The position numbers and the translations under genes were made by a program. From Lentibacillus halodurans (GTDB taxonomy: Bacteria > Bacillota > Bacilli > Bacillales > Amphibacillaceae): a stretch of 64,000 nt of DNA. Numbering within the stretch: position 1 is the stretch's first letter; each line of letters opens with the position of its first letter. Where the stretch lies: contig NZ_FOJW01000003.1 in assembly GCF_900112045.1 (NCBI RefSeq), positions 213,200 to 277,199 of the forward strand. Reading direction: 5' to 3'. Below the pieces are notes generated by a model. It worked only from the letters and a program-made list of their open reading frames with translations. It was not told where the DNA came from and did not search any database. This document shows, piece after piece, positions 45,978 through 55,322 of this stretch.

Positions 45978-47432
45978 ATGGCTGAAATCGTTCCCCATTG
46001 GCTGACCAAACAGGCAGATCTTGCCCCGAATCAAACGGCTGTCGAACTTCCAGACGGAACAATCTATACCTTTCTGGAGCTGCATGATAAAAGCCAGTCA
46101 TTTGCCCGGAGACTAAGGGGGCTTGGTGTACAAAAAGAAACAAAAGTCGGAATCCTGTCTGCCAATCATATTGATACGGTAATAGCTGTTCATGCATTAA
46201 CATATCTTGGTGCAGTGGCTGTTATGTTGAATACCCGATTAACGGAACAGGAATTGGATTACCAGATTCATGATGCCGATGCTGCGTTTGTGCTGGTTCA
46301 GCAGCATGATCGGGAACTTGATGCAGCGGTACAGACGTTTTCTGATGTTTGGATGCTCCCGGAACATACCGGTGAACTCTATACGGAAATCGATTTGGAT
46401 TTGAATTTCACAATCATTTACACATCAGGTACAACCGGTTTTCCAAAAGGTGTGATTCATACATACGGCAATCACTTGTGGAGTGCGATCGGATCGATGT
46501 TAAATCTTGGCCTCAGCAACCAGGATAAATGGCTTGCGGTGTTACCGATTTTTCATGTCGGCGGTTTATCAATCCTACTGCGCAGTGTCATTTATGGCAT
46601 CCCGGTTTACTTAATGGAAAAATATAGCAAACAGCTCGTTCATGATGCGATCATGACAAAAGGAGTCACAATTGCTTCGGTTGTTACTGTGATGGTAAAA
46701 GATCTGATTACGCAGTTAGGTGACAGCACTTATCCTGATACATTCCGCTGTATGCTGCTCGGCGGCGGTCCTGCATCGAAATCATTGCTTGAGCAAGCGA
46801 AGGCAAGGCATGTGCCTGTTTTTCAATCGTACGGGATGACAGAAACGTCATCGCAAATTGTGACACTTAGTCCGGTTGATGCTATGGAAAAACTTGGCTC
46901 ATCCGGGAAGCCGTTGTTTCCAGCCCAGCTCAAAATTAATGCTGGAGATCATGAGGTTGGTGAAATTCAGGTTAAAGGTCCGATGGTAACAAAGGGGTAC
47001 TTTAATCATGAGCAGGCAACCCAACAAGCCTTGACTGATGGATGGCTGGCAACCGGTGATCTCGGCTATACAGATCAGGAAGGTTTTTTATATGTTGTTG
47101 ACCGGCGCAAAGATCTGATTATTTCTGGCGGTGAGAACATTTACCCTACGGAAATTGAAAGCGTGCTGTCCTCGATGGAGGGCATTCTAGAAGTTGGTAT
47201 CGTCGGCAAATCAGATGCTAAGTGGGGACAGATCCCTGTTGCTTTTGTGGTAGCGTGTAATCCATCTGTTTCTGAGAAAAATATTCTGGATTTCGCCCGG
47301 CATAAACTTGCCGGATATAAAGTGCCAAAGGACATCTACTTTTTGGATAAACTGCCGCGAAACGCCTCCAACAAACTGGTACGAAGCAAATTGTCTGATC
47401 GGCTTATTGATAATGATTCTCAAAGTCATTGA
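45978..47432 (+). CDS. menE: o-succinylbenzoate-CoA ligase (484 aa)
   Basis: Acyl-adenylate-forming enzyme that activates o-succinylbenzoate with CoA. AMP-binding YTSGTTGFPKGVIHTYGNH near residue 150, FQSYGMTETSSQ near 283, GWLATGDLGY near 355, and the C-terminal Lys in LPRNASNKLVRSKL near 460. GAAGGTAAT precedes the ATG. Its last 25 bp hold a Fur-like operator and the -35 of the next gene. menC is not found after it. Confidence 0.94.
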   Translation: MAEIVPHWLTKQADLAPNQTAVELPDGTIYTFLELHDKSQSFARRLRGLGVQKETKVGILSANHIDTVIAVHALTYLGAVAVMLNTRLTEQELDYQIHDADAAFVLVQQHDRELDAAVQTFSDVWMLPEHTGELYTEIDLDLNFTIIYTSGTTGFPKGVIHTYGNHLWSAIGSMLNLGLSNQDKWLAVLPIFHVGGLSILLRSVIYGIPVYLMEKYSKQLVHDAIMTKGVTIASVVTVMVKDLITQLGDSTYPDTFRCMLLGGGPASKSLLEQAKARHVPVFQSYGMTETSSQIVTLSPVDAMEKLGSSGKPLFPAQLKINAGDHEVGEIQVKGPMVTKGYFNHEQATQQALTDGWLATGDLGYTDQEGFLYVVDRRKDLIISGGENIYPTEIESVLSSMEGILEVGIVGKSDAKWGQIPVAFVVACNPSVSEKNILDFARHKLAGYKVPKDIYFLDKLPRNASNKLVRSKLSDRLIDNDSQSH

Positions 47433-47457
47433 CTTATGGCCAAAAACCAAATAAAAT
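47408..47457 (+). promoter_or_regulatory. Fur-box-like operator overlapping a sigma-A promoter
   Basis: TGATAATGATTCTCA (47408-47422) differs at one position from the 7-1-7 Fur box TGATAATNATTATCA. It lies just upstream of TTGACT (47429-47434), 17-bp spacer, TAAAAT (47452-47457). Predicted to repress the siderophore ATPase gene when iron is sufficient. Confidence 0.75.
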
Positions 47458-47557
47458 GTAGATAGAATATATTGATAAATTCGGGAACATGCACATCTGT
47501 TTACATATTTGTGTGTGTATGGTGCGAAGACTATGCAAGACATAGGGAGAGATTCCG

Positions 47558-48388
47558 ATGCAGACGTTATCAGCGAAGGATTTAACGCTTGGTTACGGTG
47601 ACGACATAATCATTGATGATTTGAATATAACAATCCCCAAAGGTGAAATTACTGTATTTATCGGCAGTAATGGCTGCGGGAAGTCTACATTGCTTCGTTC
47701 ATTGGCTCGCCTGTTAAAGCCAAAGGAAGGCGATGTTGTACTAGATGGTGCAGATATTGCGAAAATGGATACAAAAGAAGTCGCAAAAAAATTGTCCATT
47801 TTACCGCAAAGTCCGGCAACACCTGATGGACTGAACGTTAAAGAGCTTGTCAAACAAGGCAGACATCCTTACCGCGGCTTTTTGAAGCAATGGTCGAAAG
47901 AAGATGAAGATGCTGTCCATCAAGCACTTGAAGCAACGAATATGCTGGAATTTAAGGACCGCCCGGTTGATTCATTGTCCGGCGGGCAGCGGCAGCGGGC
48001 ATGGATTGCTATGACACTGGCTCAGGAAACGGACACAATCTTGCTTGATGAACCAACAACTTATTTGGATATGACACACCAGATTGATGTGCTTGATCTT
48101 TTGTTTGAGTTAAATGAAAAAGACGGACGTACCGTTGTTATGGTACTGCACGACTTGAATCTGGCCTGCCGTTATGCACATCATATTGTTGCCATTAAGG
48201 ACAAAGATGTTTTTGCTCAAGGGAAGCCGGAAGAGATAGTCACGTGCAATCTCGTACATGAAGTGTTTCAAATGAAATGCGATGTAACGTTTGATCCGAT
48301 GTTTGGAACACCGATGTGCATACCGCACGGTAGGGGTCGCTGTATACTGGCTGATAAAGCCGGACTTCAGCAGCCGGCAGCCAACTGA
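47558..48388 (+). CDS. yusV: iron-siderophore ABC transporter ATPase, YusV/FhuC type (276 aa)
   Basis: ABC ATPase of the FecE/FhuC group. Walker A GSNGCGKST near residue 38, Q-loop ILPQSP near 86, signature LSGGQRQRAW near 141, Walker B TILLDEPTTYLD near 161, switch HDL near 198. No permease or binding protein is adjacent. In B. subtilis the orphan ATPase YusV energises several siderophore permeases, which fits the single gene here. Preceded by its own Fur-like operator and promoter inside the end of menE; followed by a terminator. Confidence 0.88.
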   Translation: MQTLSAKDLTLGYGDDIIIDDLNITIPKGEITVFIGSNGCGKSTLLRSLARLLKPKEGDVVLDGADIAKMDTKEVAKKLSILPQSPATPDGLNVKELVKQGRHPYRGFLKQWSKEDEDAVHQALEATNMLEFKDRPVDSLSGGQRQRAWIAMTLAQETDTILLDEPTTYLDMTHQIDVLDLLFELNEKDGRTVVMVLHDLNLACRYAHHIVAIKDKDVFAQGKPEEIVTCNLVHEVFQMKCDVTFDPMFGTPMCIPHGRGRCILADKAGLQQPAAN

Positions 48389-48395
48389 AAAAATA

Positions 48396-48437
48396 TAATC
48401 CCATCGCCTGAGCAGCCAGGCTGATGGGATTTTTTAC
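48396..48437 (+). terminator. terminator of the siderophore ATPase gene
   Basis: AATCCCATC pairs with GATGGGATT around a 17-nt partly paired loop, then TTTTT. Confidence 0.88.
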
Positions 48438-48567
48438 TTCAAAAATCTGTGAAAATTGAAAGCTAATATGCGTTAGCCATTGCCCATCTTTTCTATGGAA
48501 AACAATACGTCGTTTCATTCATAATATATCCTGTTTTAAGGCAAGTTAATAACAGGAGGTGCGCATA

Positions 48568-48885
48568 GTGAAAAAGAAATTTTATATTAATTTAGGAACT
48601 CAGGAAATATCACAAATTGAATATGATAATAATAATGAGTTTGTTATTTACGCCACAGAAGATGAGGTTCGCCTTTTGCGGCAAAGGCTGGATGGCATGC
48701 ATACATCGGATATACATGCGTTTTTCCGTGCGCATGTGCCGATTATGCCATACCATAATGATAAATCGAATGATGATTATGATACCGGCATAACAGATGC
48801 CTTTCAGATGATTTACGAACTGGGTAACGAAGAAACAAAAAAGCATATCGAGAATATGGGTGTTCTGGGTGATAACCACATGTGA
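48568..48885 (+). CDS. small conserved hypothetical protein (105 aa)
   Basis: Begins KKKFYINLGTQEISQ, then YATEDEVRLLRQRLDGM, and ends ETKKHIENMGVLGDNHM. Soluble, with no signal or membrane segment. Resembles a small Bacillaceae family sometimes labelled hydrolase, without a catalytic motif that I can see. GTG 48568 is 8 bp after AGGAGG; the GTG at 48559 overlaps that site. Followed by a strong terminator, so monocistronic. Confidence 0.65.
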   Translation: MKKKFYINLGTQEISQIEYDNNNEFVIYATEDEVRLLRQRLDGMHTSDIHAFFRAHVPIMPYHNDKSNDDYDTGITDAFQMIYELGNEETKKHIENMGVLGDNHM

Positions 48886-48895
48886 ACGGGCAATG

Positions 48896-48928
48896 AGGAA
48901 TAAGACAAAAATCTTATTCCTTTTTTGG
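48896..48928 (+). terminator. terminator
   Basis: AGGAATAAGA pairs with TCTTATTCCT around CAAAAA, then TTTTT. Confidence 0.9.
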
Positions 48929-49000
48929 TTTAATCCGGACAAAAAAAGAGGAATAGTATACCAAAAGCAGGCTTATATATCATACAAGGGGAGATGTGTT

Positions 49001-49558
49001 ATGTTAAAAAGAGAAAGCATTAGGTATGTAAGCTTCATGATGGGTATTGCGATCATACTATCGTTATTTTTTGCCATCCGGCCAGCATTGGCAATTAACC
49101 AGGATCAAAATCGTCAAATGGCAAAAGCAGCTGATGTCAAATCGGAAATAGTGGAGAAAGAAACCTTTAAACGGGAGTTGTCCCATGATCAAATTGTATC
49201 CTTAACAGATCGGTTTATGGACATGCTTGTACAGGAAACGGATGAGATGAATCAAGTCATCCATTTTGATTCGAAGCGTGCTTTATTGGAGGAATTTGAA
49301 ACCATAACAACGAAAGAGGTTGCGTCAGAATATGTTCAGTATTATTTTCATGAAACGTCAGACGGCCTATACCTCAAACCGACAGAGACACCGCCATGGT
49401 TTCAAGAACATCATGACTATGATATGATACAAAAAGATTACAACACCATGAAAGTCGTACAGGAAAATACAACAGATTTGTATGGAACATATACCGTTAG
49501 ATTTGAATTCACATGGTATAATGGTCAATGGCGGATAGCAGATATAAACCATACTTAA
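49001..49558 (+). CDS. secreted or membrane-anchored protein (185 aa)
   Basis: Signal peptide or anchor at residues ~9-31 (cut possibly after ALA), then an alpha/beta domain of ~150 residues with repeated Tyr/Phe and a WYNGQWRIADINHT end, reminiscent of NTF2-like or DUF4878-type export domains. AAGGGGAGATG precedes ATG 49001; upstream in-frame codons run through the terminator and are rejected. Function unknown. Confidence 0.65.
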   Translation: MLKRESIRYVSFMMGIAIILSLFFAIRPALAINQDQNRQMAKAADVKSEIVEKETFKRELSHDQIVSLTDRFMDMLVQETDEMNQVIHFDSKRALLEEFETITTKEVASEYVQYYFHETSDGLYLKPTETPPWFQEHHDYDMIQKDYNTMKVVQENTTDLYGTYTVRFEFTWYNGQWRIADINHT

Positions 49559-49571
49559 ATGATCAGAACAT

Positions 49572-49785
49572 CCCGTGTGTAACTGGCAGTAAGATCCACG
49601 ATCCAATCTTCCGGGTAAATGCATAAAAATTGTAGTGGATCAACTGCCAGGCAGGCTAAGTTCACGACGTTCTGTCGCAACGCCTGCACTAGCACGCCCT
49701 GTGCGTACTAAATGCCTGATAAGTTCATCTAACAATCATCGGGGGGAAAGTAATCCCTCCATTGATTGAAGATTCACTTTATGAA
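49572..49785 (-). repeat. short interspersed repeat, copy 6
   Basis: Best example of its hairpin: CTGGCAGT..GATCCAC (49583-49600) pairs with GTGGATC.ACTGCCAG (about 49635-49651). Then CAGGCAGGCTAAGTTCACGA, GTCGCAACGCCTGCAC and the edge TGAAGATTCACTTTATG, which touches the start region of ytkD. Confidence 0.75.
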
Positions 49786-49798
49786 AGCAGTTGAAATC

Positions 49799-50281
49799 AT
49801 GTATAGATTCACGGATTATTATTGTAATGAGGTAACATTATCGTTTGATGATCATCCTTTTTCCCGAAACCCGAAACATGTGTGGGTGATTTGTCAGTAT
49901 CATAATAAATGGCTTTTGACCAAACACAAGGAGCGCGGGCTGGAATTCCCCGGCGGTAAGGTAGAGGAAAATGAAACCGCCAGAGAAGCAGCTGTCAGGG
50001 AAGTGAAGGAAGAAACAGGTGGAGTAGTTGAATTCATCCAATATGTAGGACAGTATATTGTGGCCGGTAAAGGCGGCACCATTGTGAAAAATGTTTATTT
50101 TGCGGAAATAGCTGAATTGGTTGTACAGCATACATATTATGAAACTGAAGGACCTATTAGGCTCGCATGTATTCCTTGGAATGTAAGACACAATAAGCAA
50201 TACAGTTTTGTCATGAAGGATGACGTACTGAAGCACTGCATGGAATATATTAAAAAAGAGTGCCAGGGGAACCGGCAATGA
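49799..50281 (+). CDS. ytkD: NUDIX hydrolase, YtkD type (160 aa)
   Basis: 8-oxo-dGTP-type nucleoside triphosphate pyrophosphatase. NUDIX box from G55 region: GGKVEENETAREAAVREVKE then ETGG. Start MYRFTDYYCNEVTLSFDD equals the start of YtkD of B. subtilis; ATG 49781 and TTG 49766 are in frame but lie in repeat DNA. Weak ribosome site. Convergent with ytlD, 13 bp apart, as in the B. subtilis ytk/ytl region. Confidence 0.88.
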   Translation: MYRFTDYYCNEVTLSFDDHPFSRNPKHVWVICQYHNKWLLTKHKERGLEFPGGKVEENETAREAAVREVKEETGGVVEFIQYVGQYIVAGKGGTIVKNVYFAEIAELVVQHTYYETEGPIRLACIPWNVRHNKQYSFVMKDDVLKHCMEYIKKECQGNRQ

Positions 50282-50293
50282 GCGCCGTTTCCC

Positions 50294-51100
50294 TCATCTG
50301 GTATGTTTAATTAAAAATGATTCGATGTGCTCCACAACTTTATACATTAACGCTGCAAAAATGGCAATAAGGAGCAAACTAGACATAACGAGCGAAAAGT
50401 CAAATACCTGAAATCCATAAACGATTAAATAGCCTAAGCCTTCTTTGGATACGAGGAATTCTCCAACGACAATCCCGACCCATGATAAACCGACATTAAC
50501 TTTTAATGTTGAAATCATAGTGGGAATGGTTGCAGGGAAAATAGCTTCTTTAAAAATCTGTCCCCGAGTTGCTTTAAAACTTTTTAACACCTTCACATAG
50601 TTTGGATCGACTTCCCTAAAAGCGGAATAGACAACTAATGTCGTAATGACGACCGAGATGATAGCTCCCATTGCAATAATAGACAGATAACCTGGTCCCA
50701 TCGCTACAATAATAATTGGTCCCAGAGCAACTTTAGGCATTGCATTCATAACGACTAAATATGGATCCATGATTTTGGAAAATCGCTCGGATGACCATAA
50801 GATGGTAGCCATGACAATACCGAGAGCAGTTCCGATCAGAAATCCCAGGACCGTTTCAAACAATGTTACCTGGAGATGAGTCAGGATGGAACCATCTGCA
50901 AACTTTTCCACCAGAACTGTATAGACTTCAGAAGGTGAACTGAATATTAAAGGATCTATCCAGTACATTCTGCTGGCTAATTCCCAAAATCCGAAAAAAG
51001 AAACGAATAAGCTGATCTGCCAGGCAAAGACAAAGCGTTTCTCACGCTTAAGGTTCCGTTTATAGTTTTCAAACAAGTGGTGATCGGCTTCATGTTTCAT
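50294..51100 (-). CDS. ytlD: ABC transporter permease, YtlD (SsuC/TauC-like, 268 aa)
   Basis: Six hydrophobic segments with the EAA loop [20 protein letters not shown] near residues 180-199. Nitrate/sulfonate/taurine-type permease. ATG 51100 has AGGTGGTGG upstream and overlaps the end of the ATPase gene by 11 bp. The longer frame from 51142 lies inside that gene. Works with the two genes upstream. Confidence 0.88.
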   Translation of the reverse strand: MKHEADHHLFENYKRNLKREKRFVFAWQISLFVSFFGFWELASRMYWIDPLIFSSPSEVYTVLVEKFADGSILTHLQVTLFETVLGFLIGTALGIVMATILWSSERFSKIMDPYLVVMNAMPKVALGPIIIVAMGPGYLSIIAMGAIISVVITTLVVYSAFREVDPNYVKVLKSFKATRGQIFKEAIFPATIPTMISTLKVNVGLSWVGIVVGEFLVSKEGLGYLIVYGFQVFDFSLVMSSLLLIAIFAALMYKVVEHIESFLIKHTR

Positions 51101-51899
51101 TTGAGGATTCCACCACCTTCTGCTGCAGCGAACTTTCTTCATTTTGATTCAATTTCGCCCAAACTTTATCAAATAAAATTTGATACTTTGGATGCCTCCT
51201 TACTAGAAATGGTGTCTCATTACGAAGTTCCAGCGGCACTTCAAACGTTTTGGCAATCGAACCTGGATTGGCATCCATTAAAATAATACGATCACTCATG
51301 GCAATGGCTTCACCAATATCATGTGTTACGAGAACTGAAGTTTTGCTGTATATTCGCAAGAGGTCCCAAATCAAATCTTCCAACTTTAATTTCGTCTGAT
51401 AATCGAGGGCTGAAAAAGGTTCATCCAATAACAATATTTCAGGATTTGTGATTAGTGTGCGTACGAGCGCAACTCGTTGCCGCATCCCCCCAGAAAGGGA
51501 GTCAGGATAATGTTCTGTTATATCGGATAACCCTACCTGACTGAGTAAGCCGAGTGCTCTTTCTCTTGTTGCTTTGGATTGGTTATGTCTAATTTTAGGT
51601 CCGATTAGAATGTTATCAATGATAGTTTTCCATGGGAACAAATAATCCTGCTGCAGCATATAGCCAATGTCCAGTTCAGCCTTATGCAGCGGCTGACCAT
51701 TTACATAAACTTCGCCTGCGGTGTGTCTAATAATCCCTGCAATTATGGAAAGGATCGTTGATTTCCCGCAACCGCTTGGCCCGAGCAGTGCAACAAACTC
51801 ACCTTCTTTGACGGTAAAAGAAATATCGTCGAGTGCTTTAGTATAGTTTCTATTGGAAAAATAGTGGTGTGACACATGATCTAAGGTAAGAAATGACAT
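51090..51899 (-). CDS. ytlC: ABC transporter ATPase, YtlC (269 aa)
   Basis: SsuB/TauB-type ATPase. Walker [10 protein letters not shown] near residue 40, signature [15 protein letters not shown] near 136, Walker [14 protein letters not shown] near 156, switch VTHDIGEA near 190. It is encoded 11 bp after the binding protein, and AAGGAGGAT precedes its ATG. Energises uptake through YtlD. Confidence 0.92.
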   Translation of the reverse strand: MSFLTLDHVSHHYFSNRNYTKALDDISFTVKEGEFVALLGPSGCGKSTILSIIAGIIRHTAGEVYVNGQPLHKAELDIGYMLQQDYLFPWKTIIDNILIGPKIRHNQSKATRERALGLLSQVGLSDITEHYPDSLSGGMRQRVALVRTLITNPEILLLDEPFSALDYQTKLKLEDLIWDLLRIYSKTSVLVTHDIGEAIAMSDRIILMDANPGSIAKTFEVPLELRNETPFLVRRHPKYQILFDKVWAKLNQNEESSLQQKVVESSNET

Positions 51900-51910
51900 C
51901 GTTATCCTCC

Positions 51911-52903
51911 TTAGTTTCCGATTACTTCCTCAACAATGGTTGTGTTGACAAGATCATCATATGGAACATCTTCCGGCAGTTCCCCGGCTTCATCCATTAT
52001 GTCCTTTAAGTTATTCCATTCTTCCTGATCAAGAATTGGATCAGTTGCGAATGACCCCTGGCTTTTGTAACGGTCAATGGAAGACGCGAGTATTTCTTTT
52101 TCCGTATCCTCGAAATAAGGCTGGATAACTTCTGCTATTTCTTCTGCACTGTGCTCCTGTACCCATTGCTGTGCCTGATAGATAGCATTTGTGAAATCTT
52201 TAATCGTTTCTTCATTTTCGTTCAGAAAGCTTTCTTTTATCATAAATGTTGTATAGGGAACATGGCCGGATTCTTCACCAAATGAGGCGATAATATGACC
52301 TTTCCCTTCCTTCTCAAATGTACTGGCGGTTGGCTCGAATAATTGAACATATTCGGCATCACCGGATGAAAAAGCACCTGGTATGTTAGCGAAATCAACA
52401 TTTTGTAATAGATTTAAGTCATTATGTGGATCAATGTCATGCTGTTTCAGTACATACTCGCCAACCATTTGCGGCATGCCTCCAACACGCTGCCCTAGAA
52501 AAGTGCTGTCTTTGAGTTTTTCCCATGTGAAATCAGGTTTAGGTTCTTTAGCAACCAGAAAAGTGCCATCTGTTTGGGTTAACTGAGCGAAGTTGATGAC
52601 TTTATCCCTTGAACCTTGTGCATGTACGTAGATAGATGTTTCCGATCCAACAAGTGCAACGTCCACTCCCTCTGACAAAAGGGCAGTCATGGTTTTGTCA
52701 CCGCCCCACGCTGTCTGAAGCTCAATATCGATACCCTGCTCTTCAAAAAATCCCTGTTCGATTGCCACATATTGCGGAGCATAGAACAGCGAGCGTGTCA
52801 CTTCAGCCAAATGGATGGTCGTTTTTTCATTGGCGGAACTGCAAGCTACCGTAAAAATAAGCAATGAACAACATAATAAAGCAAAACCGAAACGCTTAAC
52901 CAT
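51911..52903 (-). CDS. ytlA: ABC transporter substrate-binding lipoprotein, YtlA (330 aa)
   Basis: Lipobox near residue 20 (TVACSS). NMT1/SsuA-type binding fold: LAEVTRSLFYAPQYVAIEQG near residue 32, GGDKTMTALLSEGVDVALVG near 67. Ligand could be a sulfonate, a thiamine precursor or another small organic compound; the sequence does not decide. ATG 52903 follows AAAGGAA; first gene of the three-gene ytlACD transcript. Confidence 0.9.
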   Translation of the reverse strand: MVKRFGFALLCCSLLIFTVACSSANEKTTIHLAEVTRSLFYAPQYVAIEQGFFEEQGIDIELQTAWGGDKTMTALLSEGVDVALVGSETSIYVHAQGSRDKVINFAQLTQTDGTFLVAKEPKPDFTWEKLKDSTFLGQRVGGMPQMVGEYVLKQHDIDPHNDLNLLQNVDFANIPGAFSSGDAEYVQLFEPTASTFEKEGKGHIIASFGEESGHVPYTTFMIKESFLNENEETIKDFTNAIYQAQQWVQEHSAEEIAEVIQPYFEDTEKEILASSIDRYKSQGSFATDPILDQEEWNNLKDIMDEAGELPEDVPYDDLVNTTIVEEVIGN

Positions 52904-53078
52904 AGTATTCGTTCCTTTCACGTTGAGTTATCTTATGTCGTCATATTATGCCTTTTCAAAAAATGTGTGAATGCCTAGATCAAAGATATGGATATCAGCG
53001 TGGAAAGAAAATAATGAACCAGCTGTTTCAGATGGGAATAGCCGATTGATAAGAAAAAGTGATCAAGTTGCATTCTGA

Positions 53079-53112
53079 CAAAAAAACCGGCCTCCATTAT
53101 CGAGACCGGCTG
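53079..53112 (-). terminator. terminator of pckA
   Basis: On the minus strand, CCGGTCTC pairs with GGAGGCCGG around a 6-nt loop (one G-T pair), then TTTTTTT. Confidence 0.88.
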
Positions 53113-53183
53113 TCAGCATGAAGCTACCTATATTTTCCTTCATATGTTAAATCCTTTTGGGATGAGGAAACAAAATGATAAAG

Positions 53184-54773
53184 TTATCCTTTATATACTG
53201 GACCTGCGTTACGGATTGTCTCGCTTGCGTGTGTAAATTTACTGAAGTTGTCATGAAACTTCATGGCGAGTGCCTGTGCTTCCATCTTATATGCTTCCTT
53301 ATCGGTCCATGTGTTTTTGGGCACCAATACTTCATCCGGAACACCCGGCACATGCATCGGGATTTCCAGACCGAAAATATGATCCATTACTGTTTCGATA
53401 TGATTCAGCTCACCTTCCAGCGCAGCGTGGATCATTGCGCGCGTATAAGAAAGTTTCATGCGCTTTCCGACACCATACGATCCGCCGGTCCAGCCAGTAT
53501 TTACTAAAAATACATTTGAATGATACTGGTCAATTTTTTCACCGAGCATTTCAGCATATCTGGATGGTGGGAGCGGCAGAAACGGTGAGCCAAAACAAGC
53601 GGAAAACGTCGCTTGCGGCTGGGTTACGCCGCGTTCGGTTCCGGCCAGTTTGCTTGTATACCCGCTCAGGAAGTGGTACATTGCCTGCTCTTTTGTCAGC
53701 TTGCTGATTGGGGGCAGTGTACCCGATGCATCTGCTGTCAGGAAAATAATCGTATTCGGGTGACCCGCAACACTTGGTGAAACAATATTATCGATATTTT
53801 CAAGCGAGTATGCCGCCCGTGTATTTTCTGTCAACGATGTGTCTTCATAATCCGGTTCACGTGATGATTCATTCAGGATGACGTTTTCCAGTACGGAGCC
53901 GAAACGGATAGCATTGTATATTTGCGGCTCTTTTTTCTGTGACAGGTTGATGCATTTTGCATAACAGCCACCTTCAATATTAAATATACCGTTTGGACTC
54001 CAGCCATGTTCGTCATCACCGATAAGAAGCCGGTATGGATCGGCGGACAGCGTTGTTTTACCTGTTCCGGAAAGACCGAAGAATAAGGCGACATCCCCTT
54101 CCTGACCGACGTTTGCCGAACAATGCATCGGTAAAATACCTTTTTGCGGCAACAGGTAGTTCATCACTGAAAAAATCGACTTTTTAATTTCCCCTGCATA
54201 CTCGGTTCCGCCAATTAAAATGATCCGTTTTTTTAATGAAATCAGGATAAATGTTTCGGAATCTGTACCGTCAACTGCCGGATTCGCTTTGTACGTCGGA
54301 GCAGATATAACGGTGAATTCAGACTGATGTGCCTTTAATTCCTCGTCTGTCGGGTTAATAAATAATTGACGTGCAAACAAATTGTGCCATGCATACTCAT
54401 TAAAAACTTCGATCGGCAGCCGGTGGTTTGGATCAGACCCCGCAAATCCTCTGAAATGGAATAATTCATCTTTATCGTGCAAATAAGCCGTAACTTTTTT
54501 CAGTAGTTTGTCAAAAGATGCTTCATCGATGGACTGGTTTACGTCTCCCCAGTCAATCAATTGTTCACAGGCATCATCACGTACAATATATTTATCATTC
54601 GGTGAACGGCCTGTGTACTTTCCAGTGGTTGCACAAACTGCTCCGGTAGCACTCAGGACACCTTCGTTGCGTGAAAGAATTTTTTCGACTAATTGCGGCA
54701 CTGCAAGGTTCGTCTGTATATGATGATGGGTAAGCAAGTCTTGTGTTAAAAGTGCCTCTTCTTTCGTTTTCAT
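53184..54773 (-). CDS. pckA: phosphoenolpyruvate carboxykinase (ATP) (529 aa)
   Basis: Gluconeogenic enzyme converting oxaloacetate and ATP to [18 protein letters not shown] near residue 53, [20 protein letters not shown] near 197, P-loop [20 protein letters not shown] near 235, IGDDEHGW near 256, and [11 protein letters not shown] near 345. Usual length for Bacillus. ATG 54773 ([12 protein letters not shown]) with AAAGGCAGG upstream is preferred over the frame from 54806. Divergent from metK. Confidence 0.96.
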   Translation of the reverse strand: MKTKEEALLTQDLLTHHHIQTNLAVPQLVEKILSRNEGVLSATGAVCATTGKYTGRSPNDKYIVRDDACEQLIDWGDVNQSIDEASFDKLLKKVTAYLHDKDELFHFRGFAGSDPNHRLPIEVFNEYAWHNLFARQLFINPTDEELKAHQSEFTVISAPTYKANPAVDGTDSETFILISLKKRIILIGGTEYAGEIKKSIFSVMNYLLPQKGILPMHCSANVGQEGDVALFFGLSGTGKTTLSADPYRLLIGDDEHGWSPNGIFNIEGGCYAKCINLSQKKEPQIYNAIRFGSVLENVILNESSREPDYEDTSLTENTRAAYSLENIDNIVSPSVAGHPNTIIFLTADASGTLPPISKLTKEQAMYHFLSGYTSKLAGTERGVTQPQATFSACFGSPFLPLPPSRYAEMLGEKIDQYHSNVFLVNTGWTGGSYGVGKRMKLSYTRAMIHAALEGELNHIETVMDHIFGLEIPMHVPGVPDEVLVPKNTWTDKEAYKMEAQALAMKFHDNFSKFTHASETIRNAGPVYKG

Positions 54774-54925
54774 TTTAAATACCTGCCTTTTAATGGATTC
54801 AGTCAAAACAATCTGATCATCTAAATTTGTTTATTAGTATAACACATTAAATAAATTAGTCCATACTAATTTTATAAATAATTATATGAAATTTCCATGT
54901 GAATGTTATGAGCTCCGTAAAAAAG

Positions 54926-54954
54926 TTGACATCACATGGGGAATTCGATACGAT
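54926..54954 (+). promoter_or_regulatory. sigma-A promoter of the SAM riboswitch/metK
   Basis: TTGACA (54926-54931), 17-bp spacer, TACGAT (54949-54954). Confidence 0.8.
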
Positions 54955-54971
54955 TAAATGCGAGCGGATAC

Positions 54972-55080
54972 TCTCTTATTCGGAGTTGGTGGAGGGACAG
55001 ACCCGATGAAACCCGGCAACCATCACAAATTGTGAAAAGGTGCTAATCTGGTGCAAGGTAAATCCTTGATCAATAAGAGC
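54972..55080 (+). promoter_or_regulatory. SAM-I riboswitch (S box)
   Basis: CTCTTATTCGGAGTTGGTGG, AGGGACAGACCCGATGAAAC, CCGGCAACC and GGTGCTAATCTGGTGCAAGG are the conserved S-box segments. The closing ATAAGAG (55073-55079) pairs with CTCTTAT at the start. SAM binding should promote the terminator after it and lower metK expression. Confidence 0.96.
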
Positions 55081-55092
55081 GAAAGGCCTCAT

Positions 55093-55126
55093 TTCCTTTC
55101 CTCATCGTGCAGGGAAGGTTTTTTTG
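55093..55126 (+). terminator. expression-platform terminator of the SAM riboswitch
   Basis: CCTTTCC pairs with GGGAAGG (one G-T), followed by TTTTTTT. About 200 bp of untranslated leader follow before metK, with no further feature seen. Confidence 0.85.
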
Positions 55127-55322
55127 TTTTCAAAGGATGTTTGGTCACCAAAGACTAAGTGGTGAATAGACTTTTTACCAGATAGGAAAGCATAAAGCTT
55201 CCATATCTGCATAAGTGAAACGTTGGCTTTCGCCATAAAGCTTGGCGATAAACCAGGTTTTCCCATAAATTTAAACTGAAAAGACAGAGTTCCGTACCAT
55301 ACTTAAGGGAGGATATGGCCAC

